Shown: positions 1 through 9,598, counted from the first letter of the stretch. The stretch: DNA of 64,000 bases from Winogradskya consettensis (GCF_018332715.1 NZ_BOQP01000003.1:1-64000), one strand, 5' to 3'. Numbers and translations are program-made. Notes: generated by a model not told the origin, from the sequence alone.

Positions 1-297
1 GCCGGCGAAGTCGACGCCGCGTTCCGGGTCGAACTTGTCCACAGCCTTGATCAGGCCGACGGTGGCGGTCTGGAACAGGTCGTCGGTGGGCTCGCCGCGG
101 CCGGAGTAGCGGTGGGCGAGGTGGCGGGCGAGCGGCAGCCAGGCCTCGATCGCCCTGTCGCGCAGGGAAGCGCGGGACGGGTGCCCGGCCGGCATCGCGG
201 CCATCGCGTTCAGGAGGTCCGCGGCGCTGTCCGCGGACGCCTCGCTGATCTTTGAAGTCTTTGTGTTCGTAACCGTGGTCGACTGGGTAACAGTCAT
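1..297 (-). CDS. SigB/SigF-family RNA polymerase sigma factor, N-terminal part (cut by window edge)
   Basis: Only the first 99 codons are inside the window; the gene continues past base 1. After a low-complexity Ser/Thr-rich N-terminus comes a sigma-70 region 1.2/2 block: WLPLARHLAHRYSGRGE, then DDLFQTATVGLIKAVDKFD. This is the core-binding helix typical of the group 3 SigB/SigF/SigG-type factors of Gram-positives, which serve stress or developmental promoters. The ATG at 297 is preceded by a GGGAGG ribosome site at 8-base spacing. No anti-sigma or anti-anti-sigma gene lies upstream, so any partner would be downstream, outside the window. Which paralogue this is cannot be decided from the fragment. 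Confidence 0.85.
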   Translation of the reverse strand, partial: MTVTQSTTVTNTKTSKISEASADSAADLLNAMAAMPAGHPSRASLRDRAIEAWLPLARHLAHRYSGRGEPTDDLFQTATVGLIKAVDKFDPERGVDFAG

Positions 298-485
298 GTC
301 GTGGTCCTCCCTGGCACCTGTCCGGAGAGCCGGCCCGGCGGAATCGCCAGGCCCGGTCGGGCGGGGTGTCACTATTGGCTCGCCGTCGACGGTGATCGAT
401 GCGACCACCGTCGCCGACGCGTACTCGGCCGTTCGGTTACCAAGACATTAGCCGAGCGGGCGAGCAAAGACTAGCCGAAAGTATG

Positions 486-502
486 AGTCACTTTCAGTGA
501 CT
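486..502 (-). terminator. Short inverted repeat between LURP-like gene and sigma gene
   Basis: AGTCACT and AGTGACT are perfectly complementary 7-base arms around a 3-base loop, 17 bases past the stop of the minus-strand gene at 520-1032. Read on the minus strand a few T residues follow within ten bases. It could be a weak terminator for that gene or an operator for the sigma gene. The remaining 200 bases before the sigma start hold no other feature I can support. Confidence 0.35.
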
Positions 503-519
503 GCCCACACAGGGTGAAT

Positions 520-1032
520 CTAGTCCTCGTCCTTCTGCTCTTTTTCCTTCTTTTTCTCCTCGCGCTCCATGGCCAGGTCGAGCGCCAGGACCGCGCCGAT
601 GATCAGCAGCGGCTCGATGCCCGCCGAGATCTGCACGGCGTAGGTGTCGCGGATCGTCAGCCAGCGCTTCGAGACCGCGGCAACCTCCTCGCCGCCGAGC
701 TCGATGATGTACTCGTGGTCGAGGAGGTTGCCCTTCATCTCCAGGTCGTCCGGGCCGGGGACGTCGATGGTGAACTTGTCCCGGAACGGCGTGAAGAGCT
801 TCTTGCGGACCTCGGCGGCCGTCTCGCCGTCGATCTTGATCTCGTACGTCGGCCGGAGCGCGACCAGATGCCGGTGCACGCTCGCGACCTCGTTGCCGGA
901 CGGGTCCTCGATCACGACCTTGTCCCGGACGCTGAACACCTTGCCGTCGACCCGGTACAGCTTCGTGCCGTGCTCGTCGAGCACATCGAAGTCGTCGCCG
1001 ATCGAGAAGAACTTCTCCCTGATCACATACAT
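520..1032 (-). CDS. LURP-one-related (LOR/DUF567, scramblase-like fold) protein
   Basis: 170 residues starting MYVIREKFFSIGDDF at the ATG of 1032; longer readings upstream overlap the SDR gene and are not supported. The order of short beta strands (YRVDGKVFSVRDKVVIED, then EIKIDGETAAEVRKK, then YIIELGGEEVAAVSKRW) is that of the LURP-one-related family, a 12-stranded barrel resembling Tubby and phospholipid scramblases. The C-terminus has a short hydrophobic helix (EPLLIIGAVLALDLAM) and ends in a charged Lys/Glu tail. The gene starts 16 bases after the stop of the SDR gene and is probably its operon partner. The cellular role of bacterial members is unknown. Family call good, function not inferred. 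Confidence 0.75.
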   Translation of the reverse strand: MYVIREKFFSIGDDFDVLDEHGTKLYRVDGKVFSVRDKVVIEDPSGNEVASVHRHLVALRPTYEIKIDGETAAEVRKKLFTPFRDKFTIDVPGPDDLEMKGNLLDHEYIIELGGEEVAAVSKRWLTIRDTYAVQISAGIEPLLIIGAVLALDLAMEREEKKKEKEQKDED

Positions 1033-1048
1033 AGGGAGATTGTCCGCC

Positions 1049-1804
1049 TCAGAGCAGCATTCCGCCCGAGGCCTCGATGCGCTGCGCGGTGACCCAGCCG
1101 GTGTTCCCGGTGAGCAGGGTCGCGACCAGGCCGCCGATCTCCTCGGGCCGGCCGATCCGCCCCATCGCGGTCTGCCCGCCGAGGTGCTCGCTGACCTGCT
1201 CGTTCTGCAGTGCGCCGCCACCGAACCCGGTGCCGATCGGCCCGGGAGCGATCACGTTGGCGGTGATGCCGCGCGGCGCGACCTCCTGTGCCAGATAGCG
1301 CGTGAAGACCTCGACGGCCCCCTTCGCCGCGCCGTACGCCGCCCACGGCCCGTTGTTGACGAAGCGCGTCAGGCCGGTGGAGAAGTTGACGATCCGGCCG
1401 TTGTCCGCGATGAGCGGCAGCAGCTTCTGGGTCAGGAAGAAGACGCCGCGGACGTGCACCCCGAACAGCTCGTCGAAGACCTCGACGGTGGTGTCGGCGA
1501 CCATGCCGGCCAGTCCGACACCGGCGTTGTTGACGAGGTGGTCGAAGGTGTCGCGGTTCCAGGTGTCGCGCAGTGTGGTGCCCAGGGCGTCGGCGAAGGC
1601 GTCGAACGTCTCCACCTCGCGGGTGTCGAGGTGCAGCGCCACGGCGACCCGGCCGAGCTGCTTGACCTCGTCGACGACCTCGGCGGCCTCCGAGGCGTTC
1701 GTGCGATAGGTGATGATCACGTCGACCCCGGCCGTCGCGAGGGCGAGGGCCGTGGCGCGGCCGAGACCGCGGTTGCCACCGGTGATCAGGGCGATTGTGG
1801 ACAT
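1049..1804 (-). CDS. Short-chain dehydrogenase/reductase (SDR)
   Basis: 251 residues of classical SDR layout: cofactor loop TGGNRGLG near residue 8, NNAG around residue 92, catalytic Ser in NFSTG and the YGAAK active-site Tyr/Lys pair, then PGPIGT. No acidic residue closes strand 2 (VIITYRTNASE), which favours NADP(H). Start ATG at 1804 has an AAGGGAG ribosome site. It lies 32 bases downstream of the XRE-type regulator on the same strand, an arrangement common for regulator/SDR pairs responding to small molecules. The substrate cannot be predicted. Confidence 0.85.
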   Translation of the reverse strand: MSTIALITGGNRGLGRATALALATAGVDVIITYRTNASEAAEVVDEVKQLGRVAVALHLDTREVETFDAFADALGTTLRDTWNRDTFDHLVNNAGVGLAGMVADTTVEVFDELFGVHVRGVFFLTQKLLPLIADNGRIVNFSTGLTRFVNNGPWAAYGAAKGAVEVFTRYLAQEVAPRGITANVIAPGPIGTGFGGGALQNEQVSEHLGGQTAMGRIGRPEEIGGLVATLLTGNTGWVTAQRIEASGGMLL

Positions 1805-1836
1805 GGTGCTCCCTTGAAAGGTGTTGATGAGGAAAA

Positions 1837-2658
1837 TCAGACGACTGCGGAGAGCAGCTGGAGCTTCTCGTAGCTCTCGCTGCCGGGCACGGCGGTGAAG
1901 ACCAGGAGGACCTGGGACTGGCCGGGGTCGACCAGGGTCTGGCAGTGCACCTCGATCTCACCGAGCTGCGCGTGCGCGATCCGCTTGGCGTCGAGGTGGG
2001 TGGCGCTGACGTCGTGCGCGGCCCAGACCTGGCGGAATTCGGGGCTCAGGTCGAGCAGCTCGTCGACGATCGCCGCGGCCCGGGAGTCCTTGCCCTCCCG
2101 GGTGTAGGTGATCCGCAGCTGCGCGGTGAAGATGCGGCTGTGCATCGGGTGGTCCCGCTCCGGGTAGATCAGCCGCGACTCGGGCTCGGTGTACCAGCGG
2201 TAGACCATGCTGCGGGCCTTCCCGGTCCACCGGGTGTCATCGCCGAGCAGCGCGATCGCCGGCCGGGTCTGGCTCAACGTCTCGCCGAGGCTGCTCAGTA
2301 CCTGGGCGGGGGTGTCCTGCAGCCGGTCGAGGATGCGCATGATCCCCGGGTTGATGTGCTCGGAGCGCGGCGCCCGTTTCGGCGTGGCATGTCCGGCCAG
2401 GCGGAACAGGTGGTCCCGCTCGTCCAGCGAGAGGTGCAGGCCACGCGCGATCGCGGCGAGCATCGGCTCGGATGGTGTCGGGCCGCGCTGCTGCTCGATC
2501 CGGCTGTAGTAGTCGGCCGACATGCCGCTGAGCGCGGCAACCTCTTCGCGGCGCAGGCCACCGGTACGCCGCCGGGGCCCCCGGGGCAGCCCGACGTCCT
2601 CGGGTTGCAGGGCCTCCCGGCGTGTACGCAGGAAGTCGGCTAGCTGGGCGCGGTCCAC
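1837..2658 (-). CDS. XRE-family regulator with MmyB-like ligand-binding domain
   Basis: 273 residues. Residues 1-80 hold a helix-turn-helix: RRTGGLRREEVAALSGMSAD, then YYSRIEQQRG. Residues about 105-265 match the MmyB-like domain (PAIALLGDDTRW, VYRWYTEPESR, RIAHAQLGEIEVHCQTL), a PAS-like fold that binds a small ligand, found in many actinobacterial regulators placed next to oxidoreductases. It precedes the SDR gene on the same strand and probably controls it. Start is GTG 2658; a TAGGAT box ends exactly six bases upstream, so the transcript is likely leaderless. Confidence 0.85.
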   Translation of the reverse strand: MDRAQLADFLRTRREALQPEDVGLPRGPRRRTGGLRREEVAALSGMSADYYSRIEQQRGPTPSEPMLAAIARGLHLSLDERDHLFRLAGHATPKRAPRSEHINPGIMRILDRLQDTPAQVLSSLGETLSQTRPAIALLGDDTRWTGKARSMVYRWYTEPESRLIYPERDHPMHSRIFTAQLRITYTREGKDSRAAAIVDELLDLSPEFRQVWAAHDVSATHLDAKRIAHAQLGEIEVHCQTLVDPGQSQVLLVFTAVPGSESYEKLQLLSAVV

Positions 2659-2670
2659 GAGACGATCCTA
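2659..2670 (-). promoter_or_regulatory. -10 box for leaderless XRE-regulator transcript
   Basis: On the minus strand TAGGAT (2670-2665) is followed by six bases and then the GTG start codon at 2658. That is the spacing expected when transcription begins at the start codon. No convincing -35 box is visible. The divergent intergenic stretch 2671-2985 shows no further gene or clear signal. Confidence 0.45.
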
Positions 2671-2985
2671 GGAACGAACGGGCGAGTGGGTGTCTGTCAT
2701 GACTGAAGACTGGGCGCCCGCCGACCTGGGAGTAAGGCCCCACCTATCCACGGACAAGGTGTCCCTGGTTCACGCGCGGCGCCGGCCGGGACGGGTGGCC
2801 GACGCCGAGCGCTGGGGATCGCCGCTGGTGGGGACGTATCGCTATCCTCTTCGATGCATCAGTTAACAAGCAAGCAATCCTTGTTCCGGAACCTGACGCG
2901 AAAAATGCGGAGGACCGTGCCTGGCGAAGACTCCCAGGTTAACGACATGTTTCGAGCGCAGTTTTCCTAGCTGCGAAGTAGAGAT

Positions 2986-3036
2986 AATTCTGCCGGAGTG
3001 TTGACGGAAAAATTCTGCCGGTCCTACCGTTGCCTC
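2986..3036 (+). promoter_or_regulatory. ROK-operon promoter with flanking direct repeats (candidate operator)
   Basis: TTGACG (3001-3006) and TACCGT (3025-3030) are 18 bases apart, and six bases later comes GTG 3037, giving a leaderless start. The 11-base word AATTCTGCCGG occurs twice, at 2986-2996 just before the -35 box and at 3011-3021 inside the spacer, 25 bases apart. Repeats flanking a -35 box beside a ROK repressor gene are a plausible autoregulatory operator. Repeats and boxes are seen; function is inferred. Confidence 0.5.
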
Positions 3037-4191
3037 GTGTCGGGCACCGTAGGCGTACATGCGCTGGTCAGGCGCGCTCATGAGGAGCGCGTCCTGTCCC
3101 TGCTGCGCGATCGCGGCGCGCTGAGCCGGGCCCAGATCGCGACCCGGGTCGGTCTCTCCCGGACCACCCTTTCGGAGATCACCGGGGAGCTGCTCGCCCG
3201 TGGCGCCATCGTGGTCGTGAACACCGACGCGAAGGCGCGGGCAGGCAGCGGGCGTCCGGCGGAACTGCTGGCGCTGGACCCGCACTCGGGCCAGTTCATG
3301 GGTGTCGACCTGGGGCACAACCGGGTCCGGGTGGCGGTCGCGGACGCTTCGCACGAGATCATCGCGCGGGGGGTGAGCTCGTACGCCGCCGAGACGCCGT
3401 GGGCCGACCGGCTGGCCGCCGCGTTCGCGCTGATCGAGCGGACGGGCCGCGAATCCGGCGTCACCTACCAGGCACTACAGGGTGTCGGGGTGGGTCTCGC
3501 GGGTCCCCAGCCGGCCGGCAGCGCGCAGTCCGGGATCGTCTCCGACGCGTTCAGCCGCCGGTTCGCCGCGCCCGTGCTGGTCGACAACAACACCCGCTTC
3601 GCGGCGCTGGCCGAGGCGATCGCGGGCGGTGACGACGTACGTGACGTCCTGTATGTCCGGCTCTCCGACGGCATCGGCGGGGGACTGGTCGTCGGCGGGC
3701 GCCTGGTCGCCGGGCGCTTCGGGGTCGCAGGGGAGTTCGGGCACATCACCGCCGACCGGTCCGGGGACGTGTGCCGCTGTGGCAAGCGCGGCTGCCTGGA
3801 GACCGTCGCCTCGGTCCCGGCGGTGCTGCGGGCCTGCCGGCTCGCCACGATCGAGGACCTTTCCGCCGCGTTGGCCACCGGTGACAGCACCGCGATCACG
3901 ACAATCGAACGGGTGGCCACCGCGGTCGGGCGGGTGCTGGCCGACGCCGCGCTGATCCTCAACCCCGAGCAGATCGTCATCGGCGGCCGGCTGGTGCGGG
4001 CCGCGCCCGGCATCGTCGCCCGGGCCGGCGCGATCGTCGAGGCGGAGCTCGTCCCGGCAGGCGGGGACCGGCCGCGCATCCGGGCCGCCCGGCTCGGCGA
4101 CGACGACGGCACCCTCGGTGCGATCGCGGCCCTGTTCAAGCAATCCCCGCTGCTGGCGGGATATCCGGAAACCGCTGGGAGCATGCAGTGA
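3037..4191 (+). CDS. ROK-family transcriptional regulator, first gene of sulfatase operon
   Basis: About 384 residues from GTG 3037. An N-terminal winged helix-turn-helix ([19 protein letters not shown]) is followed by a ROK domain: sugar/ATP fold start [37 protein letters not shown], and the ROK zinc signature [20 protein letters not shown] with GCLE. ROK repressors usually sense a sugar or sugar phosphate. An upstream GTG at 2998 is in frame, but the promoter boxes would then lie inside the gene, so 3037 is preferred. Its stop overlaps the permease start by four bases, so the regulator is co-transcribed with its presumed targets. The ROK class suggests a sulfated sugar as inducer; that is inference. 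Confidence 0.85.
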   Translation: MSGTVGVHALVRRAHEERVLSLLRDRGALSRAQIATRVGLSRTTLSEITGELLARGAIVVVNTDAKARAGSGRPAELLALDPHSGQFMGVDLGHNRVRVAVADASHEIIARGVSSYAAETPWADRLAAAFALIERTGRESGVTYQALQGVGVGLAGPQPAGSAQSGIVSDAFSRRFAAPVLVDNNTRFAALAEAIAGGDDVRDVLYVRLSDGIGGGLVVGGRLVAGRFGVAGEFGHITADRSGDVCRCGKRGCLETVASVPAVLRACRLATIEDLSAALATGDSTAITTIERVATAVGRVLADAALILNPEQIVIGGRLVRAAPGIVARAGAIVEAELVPAGGDRPRIRAARLGDDDGTLGAIAALFKQSPLLAGYPETAGSMQ

Positions 4192-4982
4192 CGACGCTCG
4201 TCGAAAGTCCCCCACAACAGCGGGCCGGGGTTCCCAGGAAGAAGAACCGCACGTTGCTGCTCAACGCGATCTCGATCATCGCGGGCATCGGCGTCTGGTG
4301 GGGGTTCTCGCTCGCCGGCTTCGACATCCCCGCCCCGCCCGAGGTGCTGAAGCGTTACGGCGAGCTGATCGCCGACGGCACGCTGGGCGAGGACATCGTG
4401 GCCAGCCTGACCCGGGTGCTGAGCGGATTCGTGCTCGGCGTCGCCCTCGCCGTCCCGGTCGGCTTCCTGATGGGGTGGTACGGCACGGTCCGCGGCCTGG
4501 TCGAGCCGTGGGTGCAGTTCTTCCGGACCATCCCGCCGCTGGCGATCATCCCGCTCGCGATCGTGCTGATGGGCATCGGCGAGACCCCGAAGATCTTCGT
4601 CATCTTCCTGGCGTCGTTCCTGGCCTGCGTCATCGCGACGTTCCAGGGCGTGGTCAACGTGGACAAGACGCTGATCAACGCGGCCCGGGTGCTCGGCGCG
4701 AACGACCGGGTCATCTTCGCCCGGGTCGTCGTGCCCGCGTCGAGCCCGTTCATCCTCGTCGGCATGCGGGTCGGGCTCGGCTCGTCCTGGGCAACGCTGG
4801 TCGCCGCCGAGCTGATCGCCGCGCAGCAGGGCCTCGGTTACCGGATGCAGAGCGCGCAGCTCTACTACGACCTCCCCACGATCTTCGTCGGCCTGATCAC
4901 GATCGGCATCCTGGGCCTGCTGATGGACCGGATCCTGCTGCTCGCGGAGACAAAGCTGACCGGATGGCAGGAACGCCGATGA
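4188..4982 (+). CDS. ABC transporter permease, sulfonate/taurine/nitrate type
   Basis: 264 residues with about six membrane spans and the ABC-coupling EAA loop ([23 protein letters not shown], start near residue 160). Family resemblance is to SsuC/TauC (BPD_transp_1): [20 protein letters not shown] and [13 protein letters not shown] are typical. Start is the GTG of a GTGA overlap with the ROK stop, with GGGAGC upstream. It works with the ATPase and lipoprotein that follow to import a negatively charged organic compound, here probably an organosulfate, given the two sulfatases downstream. Confidence 0.88.
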   Translation: MTTLVESPPQQRAGVPRKKNRTLLLNAISIIAGIGVWWGFSLAGFDIPAPPEVLKRYGELIADGTLGEDIVASLTRVLSGFVLGVALAVPVGFLMGWYGTVRGLVEPWVQFFRTIPPLAIIPLAIVLMGIGETPKIFVIFLASFLACVIATFQGVVNVDKTLINAARVLGANDRVIFARVVVPASSPFILVGMRVGLGSSWATLVAAELIAAQQGLGYRMQSAQLYYDLPTIFVGLITIGILGLLMDRILLLAETKLTGWQERR

Positions 4983-5740
4983 TCACCATTGACCGGATCC
5001 ACAAGAGTTTTCCGCTCAAGGGCGAGACGTTCACGGCGCTCGGCGAGGTGTCGCTGGAGCTGGCGGACAACGAGTTCGTCACCATCGTCGGCCCGTCCGG
5101 CTGCGGCAAGACCACGCTGATGAACATCCTCGCCGGGCTCGAGACGCCGACGAGCGGGCAGGCGCTGCTCGACGGCAAGGCGATCAACGGCCCGGGGCCC
5201 GATCGCGGCGTCATCTTCCAGCAGTACGCGCTGTTCCCGTGGCTGACCGTCCGCAAGAACGTGGAGTTCGGCCTCAAGACCAAGGGCGTCGGGCGCGAGG
5301 AACGCCGCCGCATCGCCGAGCACTTCATCGAGCTGGTCGGGCTCACCCAGTTCGCCGACGCGCTGCCCAAGATGCTGTCCGGTGGCATGAAGCAACGTGT
5401 CGCCATTGCCCGTGCGTACGCCGTGAACCCCTCGATCCTGCTGATGGACGAGCCGTTCGGGGCGGTCGACGCGCTGACCCGCGTACGCCTGCAGGACCAG
5501 CTCCTCGTCACGTGGAGCCAGGAGAAGCGCACGGTCGTCTTCATCACCCACGACGTCGACGAGGCGGTGTTCCTGGCCAACCGGGTCGTCGTGATGGCGG
5601 CCCGCCCGGGTCGCGTCGTCGAGGTCGTCGACGTGGACCTGCCCTACCCCCGCAATGACGAGCTCCGGCTCAGCCCCGCCTTCACGGCCCTGCGCAATCG
5701 CGTCTGGAACGCCGTCTACCACCAGGAGACCCCCGCATGA
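4979..5740 (+). CDS. ABC transporter ATPase, SsuB/TauB type
   Basis: 253 residues from the ATG of the ATGA overlap with the permease stop. Walker A is [10 protein letters not shown]-loop region [14 protein letters not shown], signature [14 protein letters not shown], Walker [17 protein letters not shown], switch His in FITHDVDEA. The length and [10 protein letters not shown] segment are those of the nitrate/sulfonate/taurine importer ATPases. It energises the permease encoded immediately before it. An alternative ATG at 4964 is in frame but has no better ribosome site. Confidence 0.9.
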   Translation: MITIDRIHKSFPLKGETFTALGEVSLELADNEFVTIVGPSGCGKTTLMNILAGLETPTSGQALLDGKAINGPGPDRGVIFQQYALFPWLTVRKNVEFGLKTKGVGREERRRIAEHFIELVGLTQFADALPKMLSGGMKQRVAIARAYAVNPSILLMDEPFGAVDALTRVRLQDQLLVTWSQEKRTVVFITHDVDEAVFLANRVVVMAARPGRVVEVVDVDLPYPRNDELRLSPAFTALRNRVWNAVYHQETPA

Positions 5741-6717
5741 ACCGTCGGTCCTTTGTCGCGCTCATAGCCTCCACGACCCTGCTCGCAGCCTGCGGCGACG
5801 ATGACGAGAGTTCCAGCGGTGGAACCACGAAGGTCAACTTCGGCTACATCGGCGACTACAACGGCACCAGCCTGCTGGCGGTCGCGAACGACCAGAAGCT
5901 CTGGGCCAAGCACGGCCTCGAGGCCAGCACGAAGGTGTTCACCAATGGCCCGCTGCAGGTCACCGCTCTGAACGCGGGCGACCTCGACTTCGGCTACATC
6001 GGCCCGGGCGCGGTCTGGCTGCCCGCGTCCGGCAAGGCGAAGATCGTCGCGCTGAACTCGCTGGGCAACGCCGACCGGGTCATCGCGAAGGCCGGCATCA
6101 CGGACCTCAGCCAGCTCAAGGGCAAGAAGGTGGGCGTGCCCGAGGGCACCTCCGGCGACATGATCCTGACCCTGGCGCTGCAGAAGGCCGGGCTCACCAA
6201 CGACGACATCCAGCGCGTGCCGATGGACGCCGCGACCATCGTCTCCGCGTTCGGCTCGGGCGCGATCGACGCGGCCGGCATCTGGTACCCGCTGCTCAAC
6301 AACATCAAGGCGAAGAAGCCGGACCTGGTCGAGCTCGCCAAGGACGCCGACTTCGCCGACAAGGTCTCGTTCCCGACCGCGTTCGTGGCCTCCAACGACG
6401 CCGCGAAGGACACCGCCAAGGCCACCAAGGTCGTGCAAGTGCTGCGCGAGGCGATGGACTACCGCAAGGCCAACCCGGACCAGACGGTGAAGCTGGTCGC
6501 GGCGATGCTCAAGCAGGACGAGGCCGCGGTGAAGGCGGACGCCGCCAACAGCGAGATGCTCGACAGCAAGACCATCGACGGCTACAACGCCGACGGTACG
6601 GCGGCCAAGTGGCTCACCGGCATGGGCGACTACTTCGTGGGCGCGGGCAAGCTCAAGGAGAACCCGGACCCGGCCACCTACTACCTGGGCGACGCGTTCA
6701 CGAAGGCAGCCGCGTGA
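5737..6717 (+). CDS. ABC transporter substrate-binding lipoprotein, SsuA/TauA (NMT1-like) type
   Basis: 326 residues. The signal [19 protein letters not shown] ends in a lipobox (LLAAC), so the mature protein is anchored outside the membrane. The mature part has the two-lobe pattern of SsuA/TauA proteins: FGYIGDYNGTSLLAVANDQ, KHGLEA, ALNAGDLDFGYIGPGA, LKGKKVGVPEGTSGD and AGIWYP. Start ATG lies in an ATGA overlap with the ATPase stop and has AGGAG upstream. It should define substrate choice for the importer; since both sulfatases lack signal peptides, the ligand is probably taken up with its sulfate group intact. Confidence 0.9.
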   Translation: MNRRSFVALIASTTLLAACGDDDESSSGGTTKVNFGYIGDYNGTSLLAVANDQKLWAKHGLEASTKVFTNGPLQVTALNAGDLDFGYIGPGAVWLPASGKAKIVALNSLGNADRVIAKAGITDLSQLKGKKVGVPEGTSGDMILTLALQKAGLTNDDIQRVPMDAATIVSAFGSGAIDAAGIWYPLLNNIKAKKPDLVELAKDADFADKVSFPTAFVASNDAAKDTAKATKVVQVLREAMDYRKANPDQTVKLVAAMLKQDEAAVKADAANSEMLDSKTIDGYNADGTAAKWLTGMGDYFVGAGKLKENPDPATYYLGDAFTKAAA

Positions 6718-8180
6718 ACCTTCTCTTCCTGATGACCGACCAGCACCGGGTCGACACGCTCGGGGCGTACGGCAACAGCCTGGCCCGCACCCCGAACCTG
6801 GACGAGCTCGCCCGCACCGGCACCCGCTTCGATCGGTGGTACACCCCGACCGCGATCTGCACGCCGTCGCGCGCGAGCCTGCTCACCGGGCAGGCGCCAT
6901 TCCGGCACAAGGTGCTGGCCAACCACGAGCGCAACGTCGGTTACCTGGAGGACCTGCCGGAGGGGACGTTCACGTTCCCCGAGGCGCTGAAGGAAAACGG
7001 CTGGAACGCCGGACTCGTCGGCAAGTGGCACGCCGGGACGGAGAAGACCGCTGCGGACTACGGGTTCGACGGGCCGACGCTGCCCGGCTGGCACAATCCC
7101 GTCGACAACCCGGACTATCTCGCGTACCTGAAGGACAACGACCTTCCGGCGTACGAGATCAGCGATCGCATCCGCGGCACGCTCCCCAACGGCGGCCCGG
7201 GCAACCTGCTCGCGGCCCGCCTGCACCAACCGGTCGAGGCGACGTTCGAGTATTACCTGGCCACGCGGACCATCGAGCTGATGCGCCGCTACGCAGCCGA
7301 GGGCAAGCCGTTCTACCTGGCGACCCACTTCTTCGGCCCGCACCTGCCCTACATCGTGCCGGACGCGTACTTCGACCTGATCGACCCGGCGACGGTCGAG
7401 CTGCCCAAATCGATCGCGGAGACGTTCGAGGGCAAGCCGCCGGTGCAGCGCAACTACAGCGCGCACTGGACGTTCGACACGATGCCGATCGAGGTGACCC
7501 GCAAGCTCATCGCGGTCTACTGGGGTTACGTGACGCTGATCGACGAGCAGATCGGCCGGATCCTCGCCGTCATGGACGAGCTCGGCCTGCGCGACGAGAC
7601 CACGGTCTTCTTCACCTGTGACCACGGCGAGTTCACCGGCTCGCACCGGCTGCACGACAAGGGCCCCGCGATGTACGAGGACATCTACCGGACCCCGGGC
7701 ATCGTGCGCGTCCCGGGCGCGCCCGCTCAGGTGCGTACCGAATTCGTGAGCCTGCTGGACTGCACCGCGACCATCCTCGACCTGGCCGGCCTGCCCACCG
7801 ACCAGGCGGTCGACTCCCGCAGCCTGGTGCCGCTGCTCCGCGGCGAGCACCCGGAATGGCAGCAGGACATCGTCGGCGAATTCCACGGCCACCACTTCCC
7901 GTATCCGCAGCGAATGCTCCGCGAGGACCGCTACAAACTGGTCGTCAACCCGGACTCCACCAATGAGCTCTACGACCTGCGCAACGACCCCGACGAGCTG
8001 CTCAACATCTACCACCACCCGGAGATGGAACCGGTCCGCAGCCGGATGCTCAAACGCCTCTACACGCTGCTCGTCGAGCGCGACGACCGTTTCTACCACT
8101 GGATGACGTCCATGTACGACATCGGCCAGGTCGACCACGACCCGACCCAGAGCGGCCTGGATGAGGCGTCCTACCAGTGA
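6714..8180 (+). CDS. Cytoplasmic type I (formylglycine) sulfatase 1
   Basis: 488 residues from GTG 6714 (GTGA overlap with the lipoprotein stop). The sulfatase signature is ICTPSRASLLTG; Cys49 is the residue converted to formylglycine and Arg53 completes C-x-P-S-R. Metal and sulfate ligands are visible: TDQ near residue 8, GKWHAG, HFFGPHLPY, and the C-terminal metal pair in TCDHGEF. No signal peptide is present, so desulfation occurs in the cytoplasm after import. Length and the MTDQHR start resemble arylsulfatase A/choline-sulfatase-like members acting on small esters. Exact substrate unknown. Confidence 0.92.
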   Translation: MNLLFLMTDQHRVDTLGAYGNSLARTPNLDELARTGTRFDRWYTPTAICTPSRASLLTGQAPFRHKVLANHERNVGYLEDLPEGTFTFPEALKENGWNAGLVGKWHAGTEKTAADYGFDGPTLPGWHNPVDNPDYLAYLKDNDLPAYEISDRIRGTLPNGGPGNLLAARLHQPVEATFEYYLATRTIELMRRYAAEGKPFYLATHFFGPHLPYIVPDAYFDLIDPATVELPKSIAETFEGKPPVQRNYSAHWTFDTMPIEVTRKLIAVYWGYVTLIDEQIGRILAVMDELGLRDETTVFFTCDHGEFTGSHRLHDKGPAMYEDIYRTPGIVRVPGAPAQVRTEFVSLLDCTATILDLAGLPTDQAVDSRSLVPLLRGEHPEWQQDIVGEFHGHHFPYPQRMLREDRYKLVVNPDSTNELYDLRNDPDELLNIYHHPEMEPVRSRMLKRLYTLLVERDDRFYHWMTSMYDIGQVDHDPTQSGLDEASYQ

Positions 8181-9598
8181 CCACCAGGCGGCCGAACATC
8201 GCGATGATCCTCACGGACGATCACGCGGCGCACGCGATCGGGACGTACGGGTCGGTCCTGAACGCCACGCCGCGGATCGACGAGATCGCGAGCCTCGGCC
8301 GCCGGTTCGACAACTGCTTCGCGACGAACTCGCTCTGCTCGCCCAGCCGGGCCAGCATCCTCACCGGCACGTACAGCCACGTCAACGGCGTGACCACGCT
8401 GGTCACCCCGATCGACGCCGGCCAGCCGACCTTCGTCTCGCTGCTCAAACAGGCGGGGTACCGCACGGCGATGGTCGGCAAGTGGCACATGGGTGACGGC
8501 CCCGGGCACGATCCGCAGCACTTCGACTACTGGGACGTGCTGATCGAGCAGGGCGAGTACAACGATCCGCGGTTCCTGTCGGCGGACGGCCTGCGCACGG
8601 TGCCCGGCTACACCACGGACATCATCACGGACCTGGCCCTGAACTGGGTGGACTCGCTCGACGGCGACGACCCGTGGTGCGTACTGATCTATCACAAGGC
8701 CCCGCACCGCCCCTGGGTGCCGCATCCACGCCACCGGGATCTCTTCACCGGCCCGATCCCGGTGCCGGCGACGTTCGACGACGATTACGCGACCCGTACG
8801 TCGTCCGCGCGCCGTGCCGCCATGCGCATCGCCGAGCACCTCACCCGCGACGACCTCAAGACCGATCCGCCGCCCGGGCTGGACTACGAGGCCGAGGCGC
8901 TGTGGAAGTACCAGCGGTTCATGGCCGACTACCTGCGCTGCGTCACCGCCGTGGACGAGAACGTCGGCCGGGTCACCGACCGGCTGCGCGAGCGGGGCGA
9001 CCTCGCCGACACGCTGCTCATGTACGCCTCCGACCAGGGCTTCTTCCTCGGCGATCACGGCTGGTTCGACAAGCGCTTCATGTACGAGGAGTCGCTGCGC
9101 ATGCCCCTGGTGCTCAGCTACCCCGCGCGCATCGAGCCGGGCGCGCCGATCACCGACATCGTCACGAACGTCGACTGGGCGCAGACCATCCTGGAAGCGG
9201 CCGGCGTCGCACCGCACCCGCGCATGCAGGGCCGCAGTTTCTGGCCCGACCTGCTCGGCACGCCCGCCTCGGCTCCGGCGACCGGAATGTATTACCGCTA
9301 CTGGGAGCACGACGACGTGTTCCACAAGGCGCCGGCGCATTACGGATTCCGCACCGATCGCTACAAGCTCATCTACTTCTACAACGACGGGCTCGGCATT
9401 CCCGGCACCGGCGAATTCACCTATCCCGGCGAATGGGAGCTCTACGATCTCACCGCCGACCCGGCCGAACTGCACAACGTCTACCACGACCCTTCCTACG
9501 CCGGGATCCGCGACGACCTCGCCCGGCAGATGTGGCGGGAACAAGCGCGTTTGCAGGACGAGCCGCACGCGTCGCAACCGAAGCCGGTGGGGCTATGA
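8177..9598 (+). CDS. Cytoplasmic type I (formylglycine) sulfatase 2
   Basis: 473 residues from GTG 8177, again a GTGA overlap. Catalytic signature LCSPSRASILTG with Cys54 and Arg58; metal ligands in LTDDHAAHAIGTYG (Asp14, Asp15) and ASDQGFFLGDHGW; GKWHMGDGPGHD matches the conserved lysine region. It is not a close duplicate of sulfatase 1: the metal motif is DDH rather than DQH and the C-terminal half aligns poorly. The two enzymes therefore probably remove sulfate from different positions or different compounds. It has no signal peptide. FGE, the maturase, is encoded immediately downstream. Confidence 0.92.
   Translation: MTTRRPNIAMILTDDHAAHAIGTYGSVLNATPRIDEIASLGRRFDNCFATNSLCSPSRASILTGTYSHVNGVTTLVTPIDAGQPTFVSLLKQAGYRTAMVGKWHMGDGPGHDPQHFDYWDVLIEQGEYNDPRFLSADGLRTVPGYTTDIITDLALNWVDSLDGDDPWCVLIYHKAPHRPWVPHPRHRDLFTGPIPVPATFDDDYATRTSSARRAAMRIAEHLTRDDLKTDPPPGLDYEAEALWKYQRFMADYLRCVTAVDENVGRVTDRLRERGDLADTLLMYASDQGFFLGDHGWFDKRFMYEESLRMPLVLSYPARIEPGAPITDIVTNVDWAQTILEAAGVAPHPRMQGRSFWPDLLGTPASAPATGMYYRYWEHDDVFHKAPAHYGFRTDRYKLIYFYNDGLGIPGTGEFTYPGEWELYDLTADPAELHNVYHDPSYAGIRDDLARQMWREQARLQDEPHASQPKPVGL

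Noticed and set aside
514..2643. Several long plus-strand open frames opposite the LURP, SDR and regulator genes
   Set aside because: They are antisense shadows caused by high third-position GC; the minus-strand products have clear families and ribosome sites.
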